A stretch of DNA of 64,000 nucleotides from NCBI RefSeq assembly GCF_014191355.1, contig NZ_JACHWM010000002.1, positions 417,699 through 481,698 on the forward strand, written 5' to 3'. This document shows positions 54,301 to 62,637 of the stretch, one piece after another. Below the pieces are notes generated by a model. That model ran no database searches. It was not told where the DNA came from and worked only from the letters and a program-made list of their open reading frames with translations. Within the stretch, counting starts at the first letter, position 1. Every line of letters begins with the position of its first letter. The position numbers and the translations under genes are program-made. This DNA comes from Methylobacterium sp. R2-1. GTDB taxonomy: Bacteria; Pseudomonadota; Alphaproteobacteria; Rhizobiales; Beijerinckiaceae.

Positions 54301-55269
54301 TGGCGTCCGTTCAACCCGAGCGTGCGATTGCCATTCGAGGCCCTGCTCGACCGCTTCGAGCCCGACCTCGTCCATGTCCACTGCGTGCAGCAACTGACCG
54401 CCAGTGTGGTCGAGGCGGTGCGTGCCAGGGGGATTCCCTACGTCGTCACCGTCCACGATGCGTGGTGGATCTCGGACTTCCAGTTCCTCATCGACGAGGA
54501 CGGGCTGGTGCAGATGCCCTCGCCCGACATCCTCGCCGACGCGTCGAGCCGCTCCGTTACCCCGACCGGCTCCATCGCGCGCCGGCGCGGGCTGGCGCGG
54601 ATGCTCAACGCGGCAGCGACCATCGCGGCGGTGTCGGAGCCCTTCGCCGACATCTATCGCAAGGCAGGTTTTCCTCAGACGATCGCGATCCCGAACGGCG
54701 TTCCGCGTCTGACGCCGGTCGCGCGACGGAAGAGTTCGACGGACCGCGTCCGCCTCGGCCATATCGGCGGCCGCACGGCGCACAAGGGCGCCACCCTGGT
54801 CGAGGCGATCCTGCGGGCCGGCCGGTTCGAGAACCTGAGCCTGACCCTCGTCGATCACGCCCGGGCAACGGATTACGTGAGCGACGAGACCTGGGGCGCC
54901 ACCTCCGTCCGGATCGTCGGCAAGGTGCCGCAGGAGCAGATCGGCCAGCTCTACGCCGAAATGGACGTGCTGCTCGCTCCTTCTCTCTGGCCCGAGAGTT
55001 TCGGACTGGTGACGCGGGAGGCGCACGCGGCGGGGCTTTGGGTCGTGGCAAGCCAGCTCGGCGCGATCGGTGAAGACATCGACGAGGGCGTCAACGGCTT
55101 CCGGGTCGATGTCCGGTCCCCGGATGGGCTGCGCGCGGTCTTCCAGCGCATCAATGCCGATCCCGGGCGGTTCCGTACGAGCCCGCCGCAGCCCTCCCAT
55201 CCGCCCCGAACCGCGGCGGATCAGGGCGAGGATCTGATCGCACTCTACGATCGACTGCTCGCCCCGTGA
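51391..55269 (+). CDS. Large two-domain glycosyltransferase with N-terminal repeats
   Basis: This 1292-residue cytoplasmic protein has a modular layout. Residues 30-315 hold four copies of a module of the form FDxxFYRRYYPDL...HYxxxGRxEGR (about 36-73, 93-129, 220-255, 275-312). A TPR-like helical region follows at about 320-480. The first glycosyltransferase-like domain runs at about 490-830 (YEIDDIVFD, HILRNGLDT, IKWLEAAMCGIPSI). A second, GT4-type domain spans 890-1290 (INVYFPPQTVGGATRV, LVHVHCVQQ, PNGVPRL, LLAPSLWPESFGLVTREA). GTG 51391 has GAGG eight bases before it. It is probably involved in surface polysaccharide or glycoprotein synthesis; acceptor and sugars are unknown. It stands alone, flanked by long non-coding stretches. 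Confidence 0.88.
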   Translation: MFRRSLQLLSKQVGLGKIPRGPRLRASGGLTGQGGFDPVFYRRYYPDLAVLGEDGKALREHYVRHGRKEGRARNAAALIAALERDRGPLPKDFIPEHYRALYDDLASLSEPWELSEHYLRFGRSEGRAYRADLSVLDQEYERLLAPGAASGGRRPAESFVHLLVAARVLPGRWLDLFVLHEFALLNEGWLTHTPTSRMEGLVAFLTEGVDRLAPISLSLRFDPAFYRSNNPDAPVGASDADLYRHWLGQGIQNGEPGTEAAALVQLLGEERFPESFDEAAYRSLLPEGVASPQAGRLNALRHFITTGFQLWELEPVRQVCSAQFLERIGEYHLVRGNAIAAKEAFDRSLKAGLISGRLHHRRGDALRALSRTNDAARAFANAADVPGAVVWSHIHAIDGLLAQPSGVAEALDRVQRSAEEWHANAHWRSAAHRALVASFALTSEKARADYAAGRRQEADDRLTACLDQISSLIEAVDPLPAPLAAPANGHLVIVANRDLPQCDHYRVVQKIQQLEHGGWTVEVFTQDEAADCRPTLDRAAAVIFYRVAAFPGVLHAILYARALGLPTIYEIDDIVFDAAMFPDPLESFEGQITPKQYVDLQYGVPLFRYAMQACDIGLASTPALAERMRPLVRSGVCHILRNGLDTRNLPFLKRPRAPFSDKTLTIFYGSGTRAHNKDFNDLAAPALLTVMERNPHVRLVIAGYLRLGDGFRRFAHRVRQLGFTDDVAAYWEALSGADINLAVLAPGPFADAKSEIKWLEAAMCGIPSIVSATRTYREILLDRQDALLAETVQDWTKALTTLIGDPALRRKIGDQAREKAVASYGLDAAVEVLNGIFAAPPQQTRRQAASRLPADTTPPPPGMVAEGWADLTGADAPPLTEAAGSVVRTRRGGKPRILVINVYFPPQTVGGATRVVRDNIDHILDQAADRFELAVAASDMEAEPPYQTRIDAYRGIPVFRIATPRERNMDWRPFNPSVRLPFEALLDRFEPDLVHVHCVQQLTASVVEAVRARGIPYVVTVHDAWWISDFQFLIDEDGLVQMPSPDILADASSRSVTPTGSIARRRGLARMLNAAATIAAVSEPFADIYRKAGFPQTIAIPNGVPRLTPVARRKSSTDRVRLGHIGGRTAHKGATLVEAILRAGRFENLSLTLVDHARATDYVSDETWGATSVRIVGKVPQEQIGQLYAEMDVLLAPSLWPESFGLVTREAHAAGLWVVASQLGAIGEDIDEGVNGFRVDVRSPDGLRAVFQRINADPGRFRTSPPQPSHPPRTAADQGEDLIALYDRLLAP

Positions 55270-55978
55270 GATAAGACAGACGCCGCTCTCGGCGCGCTTC
55301 GCGCCTCAAGGACGGCCGCTCGGCTACTCTGCGAGACGGCAGCGGTGTTTTGACCCGGTCGTTCCCCTCGGGCCTGCCGGGAGGGCGACGCCGGGCGGTG
55401 ACGAGGGGAGCGAGGTGGTGCTAGGCGGTGGCGGTCCTGTCCCGTCCTCGGCGCTCAAAGAAAGGCCCATCGTTCAGGTCGCAGGTCGCAAAGCTTGCCA
55501 TTGCCGCTTTCACGGGACCGCACTTCCCGGCATCGAGTCCGTCAGGAGGCGGTCAGGTCCGGGCACTCACCGGATCGTGCCATGGACGGTGGTCTCGCAA
55601 CACGCGTGAGCCAGCTATTGGGCCGCGCGGCATGATGATTGGGATCCAATCCGTCGGTATCAGGTTTGCTCCCGATCCAAAGCGTGGACGGCCTGTGGGC
55701 CCTGTTCGCAGCGATGGGCGGTGCCGGATGGCGTATGCGGCGGACAAACCCACCTCCTGGCATTCCTGACCTGCTCTGCAGGACGCGAGCCTGTCCTCCG
55801 GAGAGCTGTCTTTCTTAGGGTAGACCAGAACGCTGGTGGGGTATGCCCTGCATGCAGTTTGGTATAATGACAATCCGACATATGACCGGCATTATATCAC
55901 CGGATTTCCAGGGCCGGCAGACTTAGACAAGAACGAGTTCGCTATGCAGAGCTTCATCGTCCTAAGGATCGCGCGGGC
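55270..55978. other. 709-bp gap with possible promoter, no convincing gene
   Basis: There are only short unsupported frames. A GGCGCG-CTT-CGCGCC hairpin at 55291-55305 may end the glycosyltransferase transcript. An extended -10 near 55860 points toward the fdh genes. The rest shows no recognisable element. Confidence 0.5.
55860..55868 (+). promoter_or_regulatory. Extended -10 promoter element upstream of fdh1 genes
   Basis: TGGTATAAT gives a perfect TATAAT with a TGn extension. No -35 is recognisable at 16-18 bp. It is the best promoter candidate for the downstream small gene and fdh1B-fdh1A. Confidence 0.35.
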
Positions 55979-56290
55979 ATGACCATGGATGCCAGCCGCT
56001 TGGCGGCCGCGGTTACGGATGCCTACGCCGCGGAAGCCAAGCCGCCGCTCACGCAGGAATTGATCGCTCAGGTTCGCGATGTCGTGGCGAAAGCCTTCGC
56101 ATCTGATCCCGGTGAATCGTCGGGCGGCGATCGCCTGGAACTGCTGAATGCCGCGCTCGACGCGTTCGAAACGGAACTCGATGCCGTCGTCGGTCCTCGA
56201 GTCGCCTCGCTGGACGAGGCATCGGGGGCGGTCGCGATGCGGCCGCGCTCCGAGGCGGGGCAACCGCTGCGCGCCTTCGGCGGCCAGTAA
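55979..56290 (+). CDS. Small hypothetical protein preceding fdh1B
   Basis: This 103-residue soluble protein is mostly helical and acidic: ASRLAAAVTDAYAAEAKPPL, QVRDVVAKAFASDPGE, LELLNAALDAFETEL. The C-terminal third is Arg/Gly-rich. No family is recognised; it does not resemble the FdsD subunit of NAD-dependent formate dehydrogenases. It lies 62 bp before fdh1B on the same strand, so co-transcription is likely. ATG 55985 is a possible alternative start. A role in Fdh1 assembly is possible but rests on position only. Confidence 0.55.
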   Translation: MTMDASRLAAAVTDAYAAEAKPPLTQELIAQVRDVVAKAFASDPGESSGGDRLELLNAALDAFETELDAVVGPRVASLDEASGAVAMRPRSEAGQPLRAFGGQ

Positions 56291-56352
56291 CCGCCCGCTC
56301 CCCGGCATCTTCCCGTCCCTTCGTCCCCATAAGCTGGAACACAGGTCGCGTC

Positions 56353-58071
56353 ATGAGTGAGGCAATAGGGACTGTCCGGCGCTTCGCGCATCCGGGCCGT
56401 GGCCGTAATGTCACCCGCGCCGTGCCGAAGGGCCGTCAGGTCGATCCCCACGCCAAGGTCGAGATCGAGGAGCTGCTCGGCGCCCGCTCGCGCCAGCGCG
56501 ACCTGCTGATCGAGCACCTGCACCTGATCCAGGACACCTACGGCCAGATCAGCGCCGACCATCTCGCGGCGTTGGCCGACGAGATGAGTCTCGCCTTCGC
56601 CGAGGTGTTCGAGACCGCGACCTTCTACGCGCATTTCGACGTGGTGAAGGAGGGCGAGGCCGACATCCCGCGCCTGACGGTCCGGGTCTGCGACAGCATC
56701 ACCTGCGCGATGTTCGGCGCCGACGAGTTGCTCGAAACGTTGCAGCGCGAACTCGCCTCGGACGCGGTCCGCGTCGTGCGCGCGCCCTGTGTCGGCCTGT
56801 GCGACCACGCCCCGGCGGTCGAGGTCGGGCACAACTTCCTGCACCGGGCCGATCTCGCCTCCGTGCGCGCGGCGGTCGAGGCTGAGGACACCCACGCCCA
56901 CATCCCCGACTACGTCGATTACGAGGCCTACCGGGCCGGCGGCGGCTACGCGACCCTGGAGCGGCTGCGCTCTGGCGAACTGCCGGTCGATGACGTGCTG
57001 AAGGTTCTGGACGACGGCGGCCTGCGGGGCTTGGGCGGCGCCGGCTTCCCAACCGGCCGCAAATGGCGCTCCGTGCGCGGCGAGCCCGGCCCCCGGCTGA
57101 TGGCGGTCAACGGCGACGAGGGCGAGCCCGGGACCTTCAAGGACCAGCTCTACCTCAACACCGACCCGCACCGCTTCCTCGAAGGCATGCTGATCGGCGC
57201 CCACGTCGTCGAGGCGGCGGACGTCTACATCTACCTGCGCGACGAGTACCCGATCTCTCGCGAAATCCTGGCCCGCGAGATTGCCAAGCTGCCCGAGGGC
57301 GGCACCCGCATCCACCTGCGCCGCGGCGCGGGCGCCTATATCTGCGGCGAGGAATCCTCGCTGATCGAGTCGCTGGAGGGCAAGCGCGGCCTGCCGCGGC
57401 ACAAGCCACCGTTCCCGTTCCAGGTCGGCCTGTTCAACCGTCCGACGCTGATCAACAACGTCGAGACGCTGTTCTGGGTGCGCGACCTGATCGAGCGCGG
57501 CGCCGAGTGGTGGAAGAGCCACGGCCGCAACGGCCGCGTGGGCCTGCGCTCCTACTCGGTGTCGGGCCGCGTCAAGGAGCCCGGCGTCAAGCTCGCTCCG
57601 GCCGGCCTCACCATCCAGGAGCTGATCGACGAGTATTGCGGCGGCATGAGCGAGGGGCACAGCTTCGCGGCCTACCTGCCGGGCGGCGCCTCGGGCGGCA
57701 TCCTGCCGGCCTCGATGAACGACATCCCGCTCGATTTCGGCACGCTGGAAAAATACGGCTGCTTCATCGGCTCCGCCGCGGTCGTGATCCTGTCCGACCG
57801 GGACGATGTGCGCGGTGCCGCGTTGAACCTGATGAAGTTCTTCGAGGACGAGTCCTGCGGGCAGTGCACGCCCTGCCGCTCGGGCACCCAGAAGGCCCGC
57901 ATGCTGATGGAGAACGGTGTGTGGGACACCGAACTCCTCGGCGAGCTGTCGCAGTGCATGCGTGACGCCTCGATCTGCGGCCTGGGTCAGGCAGCCTCGA
58001 ACCCCGTCAGCACCGTGATCAAGTACTTCCCCGACCTCTTCCCGGAGCCGCGGGCCGTGGCGGCCGAATGA
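56353..58071 (+). CDS. fdh1B: Tungsten-type formate dehydrogenase Fdh1, beta subunit
   Basis: This 572-residue diaphorase subunit passes electrons from formate to NAD+. It is a natural fusion. An N-terminal NuoE-like domain (about residues 30-190) has [2Fe-2S] cysteines in VCDSITCAMFG and APCVGLCDHAP. A NuoF-like domain follows with the FMN/NADH loops GLRGLGGAGFPTGRKW and GAGAYICGEESSLIESLEG. A [4Fe-4S] site, ESCGQCTPC, is near residue 500. The length equals that of the M. extorquens Fdh1 beta subunit. Its partner alpha subunit starts 52 bp downstream. The enzyme is cytoplasmic and finishes methanol-carbon oxidation to CO2. Confidence 0.96.
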   Translation: MSEAIGTVRRFAHPGRGRNVTRAVPKGRQVDPHAKVEIEELLGARSRQRDLLIEHLHLIQDTYGQISADHLAALADEMSLAFAEVFETATFYAHFDVVKEGEADIPRLTVRVCDSITCAMFGADELLETLQRELASDAVRVVRAPCVGLCDHAPAVEVGHNFLHRADLASVRAAVEAEDTHAHIPDYVDYEAYRAGGGYATLERLRSGELPVDDVLKVLDDGGLRGLGGAGFPTGRKWRSVRGEPGPRLMAVNGDEGEPGTFKDQLYLNTDPHRFLEGMLIGAHVVEAADVYIYLRDEYPISREILAREIAKLPEGGTRIHLRRGAGAYICGEESSLIESLEGKRGLPRHKPPFPFQVGLFNRPTLINNVETLFWVRDLIERGAEWWKSHGRNGRVGLRSYSVSGRVKEPGVKLAPAGLTIQELIDEYCGGMSEGHSFAAYLPGGASGGILPASMNDIPLDFGTLEKYGCFIGSAAVVILSDRDDVRGAALNLMKFFEDESCGQCTPCRSGTQKARMLMENGVWDTELLGELSQCMRDASICGLGQAASNPVSTVIKYFPDLFPEPRAVAAE

Positions 58072-58123
58072 CGCCGCGGACGACGATGACTCCTTCCCCG
58101 ATGCCAGAGCCTGGAGCGGACGC

Positions 58124-61093
58124 ATGAGCAACGGCCCCGAACCGCACGGCAACAAGATCGAACAGCCCGAAATCCGTGCCAACGAACGCCAGGATGCCGG
58201 CGGTCCGGTGGCTGGTGGGCAGCCGGTCTCCGGCGGCGCCTACTCGCAGGGCGCCAAGTCCGGTGGCCAAGCCGCGCCCGATCCCTCGGGCACCTACGGC
58301 CTCAAGGACCGCCCGACCGCGCCCGCGACCATCACCTTCGAGTTCGACGGTCAGCAGGTCGAGGCGCAGCCCGGCGAGACGATCTGGGCGGTCGCCAAGC
58401 GCCTCGGCACGCATATCCCGCATCTCTGCCACAAGCCCGAGCCCGGCTACCGCCCGGACGGCAATTGCCGCGCCTGCATGGTCGAGATCGAGGGCGAGCG
58501 CGTGCTCGCCGCCTCGTGCAAGCGCACGCCCGCCATCGGCATGAAGGTGAAATCGGCCACCGAGCGCGCCACCAAGGCCCGCGCCATGGTGCTGGAACTG
58601 CTCGTGGCCGATCAGCCGGAGCGCGCGACCTCGCACGACCCGTCCTCGCATTTCTGGGTGCAGGCCGACGTCCTCGACGTGACCGAGAGCCGCTTCCCCG
58701 CCGCCGAGCGCTGGGCCGGGGACATCAGCCACCCCGCCATGAGCGTCAACCTCGACGCCTGCATCCAGTGCAATCTCTGCGTCCGCGCCTGCCGTGAAGT
58801 GCAGGTCAACGACGTGATCGGCATGGCCTATCGTGCCGCCGGCTCCAAGGTCGTGTTCGACTTCGACGACCCGATGGGCGCCTCGACCTGCGTCGCCTGC
58901 GGCGAGTGCGTCCAGGCCTGCCCGACCGGCGCGCTGATGCCGTCCGCCTATCTCGACGCCAACCAGACCCGGACGGTCTATCCCGATCGCGAGGTGAAGT
59001 CGCTCTGCCCTTATTGCGGCGTCGGCTGTCAGGTCTCCTACAAGGTCAAGGACGAGCGGATCGTCTATGCCGAGGGCGTGAACGGCCCGGCCAATCAGAA
59101 CCGGCTCTGCGTGAAGGGCCGCTTCGGCTTCGACTACGTCCACCACCCCCATCGCCTGACGGTGCCGCTGATCCGCCTGGAGAACGTGCCCAAGGACGCC
59201 AACGATCAGGTCGATCCCGCCAATCCCTGGACCCACTTCCGTGAGGCGACCTGGGAGGAGGCGCTCGATCGCGCGGCCGGCGGCCTCAAGCAGATCCGTG
59301 ACACCAACGGCCGCAAGGCACTGGCCGGCTTCGGCTCGGCCAAGGGCTCGAACGAGGAGGCCTACCTCTTCCAGAAGCTCGTCCGCCTCGGCTTCGGCAC
59401 CAACAACGTCGATCACTGCACGCGCCTGTGCCACGCCTCGTCGGTGGCCGCGCTGATGGAGGGTCTGAACTCCGGCGCCGTCACCGCCCCCTTCGCGGCG
59501 GCGCTCGATGCCGAGGTCATCGTCGTCATCGGCGCCAACCCGACCGTGAATCACCCGGTCGCGGCGACCTTCCTCAAGAACGCGGTGAAGCAGCGCGGCG
59601 CCAAGCTGATCATCATGGATCCGCGGCGCCAGACGCTGTCGCGCCACGCCTATCGGCACCTCGCCTTCCGCCCCGGCTCGGACGTGGCGATGCTCAACGC
59701 GATGCTCAACGTGATCATCACGGAGGGGCTCTACGACGAGCAGTACATCGCCGGCTACACCGAGAACTTCGAGGCGCTGCGGGAGAAGATCGTCGACTTC
59801 ACGCCCGAAAAGATGGCCTCGGTCTGCGGCATCGACGCCGAGACCCTGCGCGAGGTCGCCCGGCTCTACGCCCAGGCCAAGTCCTCGCTCATCTTCTGGG
59901 GCATGGGCGTGAGCCAGCACGTCCACGGCACCGACAACTCGCGCTGCCTGATCGCGCTCGCTCTCATCACCGGCCAGATCGGCCGGCCTGGCACGGGTCT
60001 GCACCCTCTGCGCGGCCAGAACAACGTCCAGGGCGCCTCCGACGCCGGCCTGATCCCGATGGTCTATCCGGACTATCAGTCGGTCGAGAAGGACGCGGTC
60101 CGCGAGCTGTTCGAGGCGTTCTGGGGCCAGTCCCTCGATCCGCAGCGGGGCCTCACCGTGGTCGAGATCATGCGCGCGATCCACGCGGGCGAGATCAAGG
60201 GCATGTTCGTCGAGGGCGAGAACCCGGCGATGTCCGATCCCGACCTCAACCACGCCCGCCATGCGCTGGCGATGCTCGACCATCTCGTGGTGCAGGACCT
60301 GTTCCTGACCGAGACCGCCTTCCACGCCGACGTGGTGCTGCCGGCCTCAGCCTTCGCCGAGAAGGCCGGCACCTTCACCAACACCGACCGCCGCGTGCAG
60401 ATCGCTCAGCCGGTCGTCGCGCCGCCCGGCGACGCGCGCCAGGATTGGTGGATCATCCAGGAGCTGGCCCGGCGCCTCGGCCTCGACTGGAACTACGGCG
60501 GCCCGGCCGACATCTTCGCCGAGATGGCGCAGGTGATGCCGTCCCTGAACAACATCACCTGGGAGCGTCTGGAGCGCGAGGGAGCGGTGACCTATCCGGT
60601 CGATGCCCCGGATCAGCCCGGCAACGAGATCATCTTCTACGCCGGCTTCCCGACCGAGAGCGGACGCGCCAAGATCGTGCCCGCGGCGATCGTGCCGCCG
60701 GACGAGGTGCCGGATGAAGAGTTCCCGATGGTGCTCTCGACCGGCCGCGTGCTCGAACACTGGCATACCGGATCGATGACCCGGCGCGCCGGCGTGCTCG
60801 ACGCGCTGGAGCCCGAGGCGGTCGCCTTCTTGGCGCCGAAGGAGCTCTACCGTCTCGGTCTTCGGCCGGGCGGATCGATGCGGCTGGAAACGCGGCGCGG
60901 CGCCGTCGAGCTGAAGGTCCGGTCCGACCGCGACGTGCCGGCGGGCATGATCTTCATGCCCTTCTGCTACGCCGAGGCCGCCGCCAACCTGCTGACCAAC
61001 CCGGCCCTCGACCCGCTCGGAAAGATCCCCGAGTTCAAGTTCTGCGCGGCGCGCGTCGCGCCCGTGGAAGCCGCACCGATGGCCGCGGAGTAA
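58124..61093 (+). CDS. fdh1A: Tungsten-type formate dehydrogenase Fdh1, catalytic alpha subunit
   Basis: This 989-residue catalytic subunit oxidises formate at a bis-pterin tungsten (or molybdenum) centre. A hydrophilic 60-residue N-terminal extension precedes a [2Fe-2S] ferredoxin domain (LCHKPEPGYRPDGNCRAC). Two [4Fe-4S] motifs follow (CIQCNLCVRAC near 213, CVACGECVQACP near 257), then the proximal cluster CPYCGVGCQ near 295. The metal ligand is Cys436 followed by His437 (CTRLCHASS), encoded by TGC, so no selenocysteine is used. The C-terminal cofactor-binding domain is complete. The length matches M. extorquens Fdh1A. A hairpin lies 18 bp after the stop. Confidence 0.97.
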   Translation: MSNGPEPHGNKIEQPEIRANERQDAGGPVAGGQPVSGGAYSQGAKSGGQAAPDPSGTYGLKDRPTAPATITFEFDGQQVEAQPGETIWAVAKRLGTHIPHLCHKPEPGYRPDGNCRACMVEIEGERVLAASCKRTPAIGMKVKSATERATKARAMVLELLVADQPERATSHDPSSHFWVQADVLDVTESRFPAAERWAGDISHPAMSVNLDACIQCNLCVRACREVQVNDVIGMAYRAAGSKVVFDFDDPMGASTCVACGECVQACPTGALMPSAYLDANQTRTVYPDREVKSLCPYCGVGCQVSYKVKDERIVYAEGVNGPANQNRLCVKGRFGFDYVHHPHRLTVPLIRLENVPKDANDQVDPANPWTHFREATWEEALDRAAGGLKQIRDTNGRKALAGFGSAKGSNEEAYLFQKLVRLGFGTNNVDHCTRLCHASSVAALMEGLNSGAVTAPFAAALDAEVIVVIGANPTVNHPVAATFLKNAVKQRGAKLIIMDPRRQTLSRHAYRHLAFRPGSDVAMLNAMLNVIITEGLYDEQYIAGYTENFEALREKIVDFTPEKMASVCGIDAETLREVARLYAQAKSSLIFWGMGVSQHVHGTDNSRCLIALALITGQIGRPGTGLHPLRGQNNVQGASDAGLIPMVYPDYQSVEKDAVRELFEAFWGQSLDPQRGLTVVEIMRAIHAGEIKGMFVEGENPAMSDPDLNHARHALAMLDHLVVQDLFLTETAFHADVVLPASAFAEKAGTFTNTDRRVQIAQPVVAPPGDARQDWWIIQELARRLGLDWNYGGPADIFAEMAQVMPSLNNITWERLEREGAVTYPVDAPDQPGNEIIFYAGFPTESGRAKIVPAAIVPPDEVPDEEFPMVLSTGRVLEHWHTGSMTRRAGVLDALEPEAVAFLAPKELYRLGLRPGGSMRLETRRGAVELKVRSDRDVPAGMIFMPFCYAEAAANLLTNPALDPLGKIPEFKFCAARVAPVEAAPMAAE

Positions 61094-61111
61094 CCACTTC
61101 TTATCACGACT

Positions 61112-61135
61112 GGCGGCGCGTTCAGGCGCGCCGCC
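61112..61135 (+). terminator. Hairpin after fdh1A
   Basis: GGCGGCGCG and CGCGCCGCC with loop TTCAGG form a 9-bp perfect stem 18 bp after the fdh1A stop. There is no T-run, but the position suits termination. Confidence 0.55.
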
Positions 61136-61189
61136 AAGCCACCCGAGCACATGCAACCCGCTGGGCGGGCGGCACGGGTCACGAAGCGG

Positions 61190-62184
61190 CCTCGTGCCCG
61201 ACCTTCGCGTCCGAGCCCTGCAGGGGTTGTGCAGCGGTTTGCGGATGCGGCGGCCGGTGGTGTGGTACACGGTGTCGGCGACCGCCGCGTTGACGCCGAT
61301 GATGCCGAGTTCGCCCGGCCCCTTCACCCCGAGCGGGTTCACGGTTCCGTCGGTGTCAGGCACCAGCAGCGCCTCGACCGCCTCGGTGTCCATAGCAGCG
61401 GGGACGAGATACTCGGCGAGATCGGCATTGCGATAGGCAACGCCGTCGAGGACCGTCTCTTCCATGAGCGCCGATCCCAGACCCAGATCATCCCGCCGAG
61501 GAGTTGGCTGCGCGCCGTCAGCGGGTTGAGGATGCGGCCGGCCGCGAAGGCTCCGGTCAGCCGCGCCACCCGGATCTCACCAGTCTCGGCGTGGACATGC
61601 GCTTCCGCGAACTGCGTCCCGAACGCCCATTTGAGCGCGTCGCCTCCCGCGCCAGCCGCCTCGCGCAGCTGCTCGCAGCCGAGCGCCAGCGCACTCATCA
61701 GGCTCGTCGTAGTGCTCGATCCGCCCGAGAGGCCGCCCGCCGGCAGGGCGGTGTCGCCGAGCTGCACCCTCAGCCGTTCCACCGGCACGCCGAGCCCCTC
61801 GGCCGCCCCCATCGCCAGCAATGTGGTGATGCCGTTGCCGATCCCGACCCAAGCGGGATATGCGAGGAGTTGGCGTAACCGCCCGCCATCAGATGCGGGA
61901 CGGGAGCGATCGCACACGCGAACTCGCGATGCGTGAAGATCCCGAGCAGGTCCGGCACGGCCTTGGCCGCGGCGAGATCGAAGCCGCGGATCCGCGCGCG
62001 CGATCGTGCCGGTGACGAGGGCGGCGTGCGCGGTCCCGTGCTCGCGCCGACCGGATGCATAGATCGCCGTTCCGGTAACCTTGGCTCGCCCCTCGATCCG
62101 GGCACGCGGATGCCCCAAGACCTTGTCCGAGGCCCCGTCCATAGTTCGTTTCAGGGCTGTGTCGGCCTGATCCATCGCGAGCAT
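61190..62184 (-). pseudogene. Decayed xanthine dehydrogenase/aldehyde oxidoreductase molybdopterin subunit
   Basis: Fragments of a PaoC/XdhB-type large subunit appear in order but in shifting frames. The N-terminus (DKVLGHPRARIEGRAKVTGTAIYAS) is in one frame; RIRGFDLAAAKAVPDLLG continues in another. A core segment (GIGNGITTLLAMGAAEGLG, VQLGDTALPAGGLSGGSSTT, GRILNPLTARSQLLGGMIWV) is back in the first frame, and the C-terminal part (VNPLGVKGPGELGIIGVNAA, TGRRIR) is in a third. About 325 residues are left of a family that is normally about 730, so the middle is deleted. It is non-functional as it stands. Confidence 0.8.
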
Positions 62185-62388
62185 CTCCCGCACCGGAGGC
62201 TTTCTCAGCGATGCCGAACCCGGCCCGGAAAGCGGCGTGCTTCTTGATCGCTTGGCAAGGACGGCCGGACCTGCCGGTCTCCGCACGGCGTCGAAACGAC
62301 GCTGACCGGCCTCACCGCTCAGCGCGGATATGGATTGGTCGCGCCGAGCAGCGCATCCGGCGGCAACGCATCGATTGCGGGGGGAGTT

Positions 62389-62465
62389 TGGCGACCCCGG
62401 CAGGGCTCGAACCTGCGACCTGCCGCTTAGAAGGCGGCTGCTCTATCCAGCTGAGCTACGGAGTC
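62389..62465 (-). tRNA. tRNA-Arg (anticodon UCU)
   Basis: The 77-nt cloverleaf on the minus strand has acceptor GACTCCG pairing with CGGGGTC, the D-arm sequence GCTCAGCTGGATAGAGC, and an anticodon stem GCCGC/GCGGC around loop CTTCTAA (anticodon TCT). The T-arm contains GGTTCGAGCC, and a CCA end is encoded. Confidence 0.95.
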
Positions 62466-62480
62466 TGGTGCCAGGAGGGC

Positions 62481-62509
62481 CAAAAGCCACGGGACCGTGC
62501 CGGGGTCAA
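62481..62509 (-). promoter_or_regulatory. Possible tRNA-Arg promoter
   Basis: On the minus strand TTGACC, a 17-bp spacer and CTTTTG lie 15 bp before the tRNA. The -35 is good and the -10 poor. Confidence 0.3.
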
Positions 62510-62637
62510 GCCTCGGCACCGCCTCGCTCATTCCCTCCCGGCGAAGGCCCGAAAGATCAAGCTCTTAGCTGCCCCGAGGACGCAATGCCCGCCATCTTCG
62601 ACCCGTGGCCGGCGACCGCAGAGGGCTTCGTTCGGGC

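Noticed and set aside
55553..55873. 106-codon minus-strand frame between the glycosyltransferase and fdh genes
   Set aside because: Overlapping alternative frames of similar length on both strands; no ribosome site or family pattern.
59411..59434. Possible selenocysteine site in the formate dehydrogenase
   Set aside because: The metal-ligand codon is TGC (Cys436); there is no in-frame TGA.
58019..60325. 768-codon open frame opposite fdh1A
   Set aside because: Antisense shadow of a strongly recognised enzyme; no start site or motif.
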